Of a DNA stretch of 64,000 bases, positions 61,242 through 64,000 are shown one piece after another. Under the pieces are notes generated by a model that saw only the letters and a program-made list of their open reading frames with translations, searched no databases and was not told the origin of the DNA. Each line of letters starts with the position of its first letter. Positions within the stretch are counted from its first letter, which is position 1. The stretch comes from Acidovorax sp. A79 (GTDB taxonomy: Bacteria; Pseudomonadota; Gammaproteobacteria; Burkholderiales; Burkholderiaceae_C): the NCBI RefSeq assembly GCF_041154505.1, contig NZ_AP028672.1:620001-684000 (forward strand). The letters are read 5' to 3'. A program made the position numbers and the translations under genes.

Positions 61242-62975
61242 ATGACCTCCTCCCCGCGCAAGCTCCGCTCCGCCGAATGGTTCGGCACCGCCGACAAGAA
61301 CGGCTTCATGTACCGCAGCTGGATGAAGAACCAGGGCATCCCGGACCACGAGTTCGACGGCCGCCCCATCATCGGCATCTGCAACACCTGGTCCGAGCTG
61401 ACACCGTGCAACGCGCACTTTCGCAAAATCGCCGAGCACGTCAAGCGCGGCATCTACGAGGCCGGCGGCTTTCCGGTCGAGTTCCCGGTGTTCTCCAACG
61501 GCGAATCCAACCTGCGCCCCACGGCCATGCTCACGCGCAACCTGGCCAGCATGGACGTGGAAGAAGCCATCCGCGGCAACCCCATCGACGCGGTGGTGCT
61601 GCTCGTCGGCTGCGACAAGACCACCCCCGCCCTGCTGATGGGTGCGGCCAGCTGCGACGTGCCGGCCATCGTGGTCACGGGCGGGCCCATGCTCAACGGC
61701 AAGCTCGACGGCAAGGACATCGGCTCGGGCACGGCCGTGTGGCGACTGCATGAGTCGCTGAAGGCGGGCGAGATCAACGAGCACCAGTTCTTCGCAGCCG
61801 AAGCCGGCATGTCGCGCTCGGCCGGCACCTGCAACACCATGGGCACGGCCAGCACCATGGCCTGCATGGCCGAGTCGCTGGGCACCTCGCTGCCGCACAA
61901 CGCAGCCATCCCGGCCGTGGACTCGCGCCGCTATGTGCTGGCCCACATGTCGGGCCGGCGCATCGTGGAAATGGCGCACGAAGGGCTCACGCTCTCCAAG
62001 ATCCTCACGCGCGAGGCCTTCGAGAACGCCATCCGCACCAATGCCGCCATCGGCGGCTCGACCAATGCCGTGATCCACCTGAAGGCCATCGCCGGCCGCA
62101 TCGGCGTGCCGCTGGACCTGGAGGACTGGACACGCATCGGCCGCGGCACGCCCACGCTGGTGGACCTGCAGCCTTCGGGCCGCTTCCTGATGGAAGAGTT
62201 CTACTACGCGGGCGGCCTGCCCGCCGTGCTGCGCCGCCTGGGCGAGAACGGGCTGCTGCCGCACCCCGACGCCCTCACCGTCAACGGCAAGAGCCTGTGG
62301 GACAACGTGCGCGAGGCGCCGCAGTACAACGACGAGGTGATCCGCCCGATCGACAACCCGCTGATCGCCGACGGCGGCATCTGCATCCTGCGCGGCAACC
62401 TGTCGCCGCGCGGCGCGGTGCTCAAGCCCTCGGCCGCATCGCCCGAGCTGCTCAGGCACCGGGGCCGCGCCGTGGTGTTCGAGAACCTGGAGCACTACAA
62501 GGAGCGCATCGTCGACGAAGACCTGGACATCGACGCCAGCTGCGTGATGGTGATGAAGAACTGCGGCCCCAAGGGTTACCCCGGCATGGCCGAGGTGGGC
62601 AACATGGGCCTGCCGCCCAAGCTGCTGCGCCAGGGCGTGAAGGACATGGTGCGCATCTCCGACGCACGCATGAGCGGCACGGCCTACGGCACCGTGGTGC
62701 TTCACGTGGCGCCTGAGGCCGCCGCGGGTGGCCCGCTGGCCGCCGTGCGCGACGGCGACTTCATCGAGCTGGACTGCGAGCAGGGCCGCCTGCACCTGGA
62801 CATCAGCGACGAGGAACTGGCGGCACGCCTGGCCGCATTGGCGAGCACCGACAACGGCGGGCGCGGCGGTTACCAGCGTCTGTATGTGGACCATGTACTG
62901 CAGGCGGACGATGGCTGCGACTTCGACTTCCTCGTCGGCTGCCGTGGCGCCGCCGTCCCTCGCCACTCTCACTGA
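61242..62975 (+). CDS. IlvD/Edd-family dehydratase, probably L-arabonate dehydratase
   Basis: A 577-residue iron-sulfur enzyme that removes water from a sugar acid to give a 2-keto-3-deoxy acid. Cys56 (LTPCNAHF), Cys124 (LVGCDKTTPA) and Cys197 (AGTCNTMGTA) are the expected [2Fe-2S] ligands, each three positions before the ligands I recall for Rhizobium L-arabonate dehydratase. Length and the C-terminal block DARMSGTAYGTVVLHVAPEA also fit sugar-acid dehydratases more than IlvD. Position between the importer and the keto-deoxy-acid dehydratase supports arabonate; galactonate or fuconate may be accepted too. Confidence 0.9.
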   Translation: MTSSPRKLRSAEWFGTADKNGFMYRSWMKNQGIPDHEFDGRPIIGICNTWSELTPCNAHFRKIAEHVKRGIYEAGGFPVEFPVFSNGESNLRPTAMLTRNLASMDVEEAIRGNPIDAVVLLVGCDKTTPALLMGAASCDVPAIVVTGGPMLNGKLDGKDIGSGTAVWRLHESLKAGEINEHQFFAAEAGMSRSAGTCNTMGTASTMACMAESLGTSLPHNAAIPAVDSRRYVLAHMSGRRIVEMAHEGLTLSKILTREAFENAIRTNAAIGGSTNAVIHLKAIAGRIGVPLDLEDWTRIGRGTPTLVDLQPSGRFLMEEFYYAGGLPAVLRRLGENGLLPHPDALTVNGKSLWDNVREAPQYNDEVIRPIDNPLIADGGICILRGNLSPRGAVLKPSAASPELLRHRGRAVVFENLEHYKERIVDEDLDIDASCVMVMKNCGPKGYPGMAEVGNMGLPPKLLRQGVKDMVRISDARMSGTAYGTVVLHVAPEAAAGGPLAAVRDGDFIELDCEQGRLHLDISDEELAARLAALASTDNGGRGGYQRLYVDHVLQADDGCDFDFLVGCRGAAVPRHSH

Positions 62976-63007
62976 TGCCGGCGGCGAACCAGCTCGTTGG
63001 AATGCTA

Positions 63008-63062
63008 CATATTTCATAGCTATTAGCGCTTGACAGACAAGCGCCAGAGCCGTATTCCACTC
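63008..63062 (+). repeat. Short hairpin repeat, family 1, copy 9
   Basis: ATATTTCATAGCTATTAGCG, then ACAAGCGCCAGAGCCGTATT. It lies within the operon, between the two dehydratase genes, so here it cannot be a full terminator unless the last gene has its own promoter. Confidence 0.8.
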
Positions 63063-63084
63063 AAATCTCCACCTTTCCTCCGCC

Positions 63085-64000
63085 ATGCCAGCCACCCATT
63101 CCCTCCAGAACCCTCGCTACCGAGGCATCTTCCCCGTGGTGCCCACCACCTTCCACGAAGACGGCACGCTCGACCTCGACAGCCAGAAGCGCTGCCTTGA
63201 CTTCATGATCGATGCCGGTGTGGACGGCGTCTGCATCCTGGCCAACTTCTCCGAGCAGTTCTCGCTGTCCGACGCCGAGCGCGAAGTCATCACCCTCACA
63301 TCGCTGGAGCATGTGGCAGGCCGTGTGCCGGTCATCGTCACCACCACCCACTACGGCACCCGCGTGTGCGCCGAGCGCAGCCGCGCCGCGCAGGACATGG
63401 GCGCCGCCATGGTGATGGTCATGCCGCCCTACCACGGCGCCACCTTTCGCGTGCCCGAGGCGCAGATTTACGAGTTCTATGCCCGCGTGTCCGATGCGAT
63501 CGGCATCCCGATCATGGTGCAGGACGCGCCCGCCAGCGGCACCGTGCTGTCGGCCCCGTTCCTCGCGCGCATGGCGCAGGAGATCGAGCACCTGGCCTAC
63601 TTCAAGATCGAGGTGCCCGGCGCCGCCAGCAAGCTGCGCGAGCTGATCCGCCTGGGCGGTGCGGCCATCGAGGGCCCATGGGACGGCGAAGAGGCCATCA
63701 CCCTGCTGGCCGACCTGGATGCCGGTGCCACCGGCGCGATGACGGGCGGCGCCTTCCCCGACGGCATCCGCCCCATCATCGAAGCCCACCGCCAGGGCGA
63801 CATGGACCAGGCCTTCGCGCTCTACCAGCGCTGGCTGCCGCTCATCAACCACGAGAACCGCCAGGGCGGCATCCTCACCGCCAAGGCGCTCATGAAGGAA
63901 GGCGGCGTGATCGCCTGCGAGGCCGGCCGCCACCCCTTCCCGGCCATGCACCCTGAAGTACGCAGGGGCCTCATCGACATCGCGCGCCGGCTGGACCCGC
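63085..64000 (+). CDS. DapA-family dehydratase, probably 2-keto-3-deoxy-L-arabonate dehydratase (cut by window edge)
   Basis: The visible 305 codons belong to the dihydrodipicolinate synthase/aldolase family. The Schiff-base lysine is Lys174 in AYFKIEVPG. The usual tyrosine motif (YNxP) reads VQDAPASG, so the tyrosine is missing, which fits the dehydratase branch that makes 2-oxoglutarate semialdehyde from 2-keto-3-deoxyarabonate, and not DapA. GIFPVVPTTFHEDGTLD is the usual start. The frame is still open at base 64000; only a few residues should be missing. It follows the arabonate-type dehydratase by 109 bp. Confidence 0.88.
   Translation, partial: MPATHSLQNPRYRGIFPVVPTTFHEDGTLDLDSQKRCLDFMIDAGVDGVCILANFSEQFSLSDAEREVITLTSLEHVAGRVPVIVTTTHYGTRVCAERSRAAQDMGAAMVMVMPPYHGATFRVPEAQIYEFYARVSDAIGIPIMVQDAPASGTVLSAPFLARMAQEIEHLAYFKIEVPGAASKLRELIRLGGAAIEGPWDGEEAITLLADLDAGATGAMTGGAFPDGIRPIIEAHRQGDMDQAFALYQRWLPLINHENRQGGILTAKALMKEGGVIACEAGRHPFPAMHPEVRRGLIDIARRLDP

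Noticed and set aside
63085..64000. Dihydrodipicolinate synthase (dapA) for lysine synthesis
   Set aside because: The tyrosine motif of DapA is replaced by VQDAPASG and the gene lies in a pentose catabolic operon.

Overview
The window is about 64 kb of very GC-rich DNA with dense genes. Gene content, codon use and two families of short interspersed repeats point to a chromosomal segment of a betaproteobacterium of the Comamonadaceae, most like Acidovorax or Paracidovorax. That taxonomic call is inference from gene and repeat style, because no rRNA or tRNA gene is present. I saw no phage, insertion sequence, transposase, CRISPR array or plasmid function.

Layout. 1-4.6 kb (mostly minus strand): 5' part of serine acetyltransferase, a rhodanese, a SolA-type flavin oxidase, a methionine-type binding protein (MetQ) and a DUF6817 protein. 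4.8-6.4 kb: an XRE-cupin regulator with a GNAT enzyme, then a 102-residue orphan gene behind a perfect SOS (LexA) box. 6.4-12.5 kb: two tandem microsatellites, a LysR/EamA pair, a DUF1566 protein, and a LysR/tartrate dehydrogenase/Bug-protein group. 12.6-14.4 kb: MetI and MetN. 14.7-16.7 kb: arsenic operon arsR-arsI-acr3 with a clear ArsR operator. 16.7-20.1 kb: hybrid histidine kinase and an MFS carrier.

20.2-32 kb looks like an organosulfur scavenging region: three sulfonate/taurine-type binding proteins without their own permease, a tightly coupled operon (class II aldolase, acyl-CoA-dehydrogenase-like flavoenzyme, D-2-hydroxyacid dehydrogenase) and a flavin-dependent monooxygenase operon. 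Three promoters here share a 41-bp sequence at almost the same distance (71-76 bp) from the start codon, which suggests one regulon. 32-39.7 kb holds a LysR gene, small enzymes, and an acyl-CoA ligase/acyl-CoA dehydrogenase/Bug-protein group. 39.8-46.5 kb is a second sulfur block: a complete sulfonate-type ABC importer with a c-type cytochrome in the same operon, divergent from a cysteine-dioxygenase-type thiol dioxygenase and a four-domain rhodanese.

46.6-64 kb is a sugar catabolic island. Epimerase, sugar dehydrogenase, lactonase, arabonate-type dehydratase, 2-keto-3-deoxyarabonate-type dehydratase and ketoglutarate-semialdehyde dehydrogenase make a full non-phosphorylating (Weimberg-type) pentose route to 2-oxoglutarate. 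It carries a GguR-like LysR regulator and two complete importers. Their genes are nested: ytfQ, then chvE-gguA-gguB, then ytfR-ytfT-yjfF.

Two repeat families are scattered between genes. One has nine copies of a roughly 50-bp hairpin that often sits where a terminator would. The other has four longer GC-rich copies whose central hairpin differs in sequence but stays base-paired; three of the four lie inside ABC-transporter gene groups, and one has become the C-terminus of GguA.
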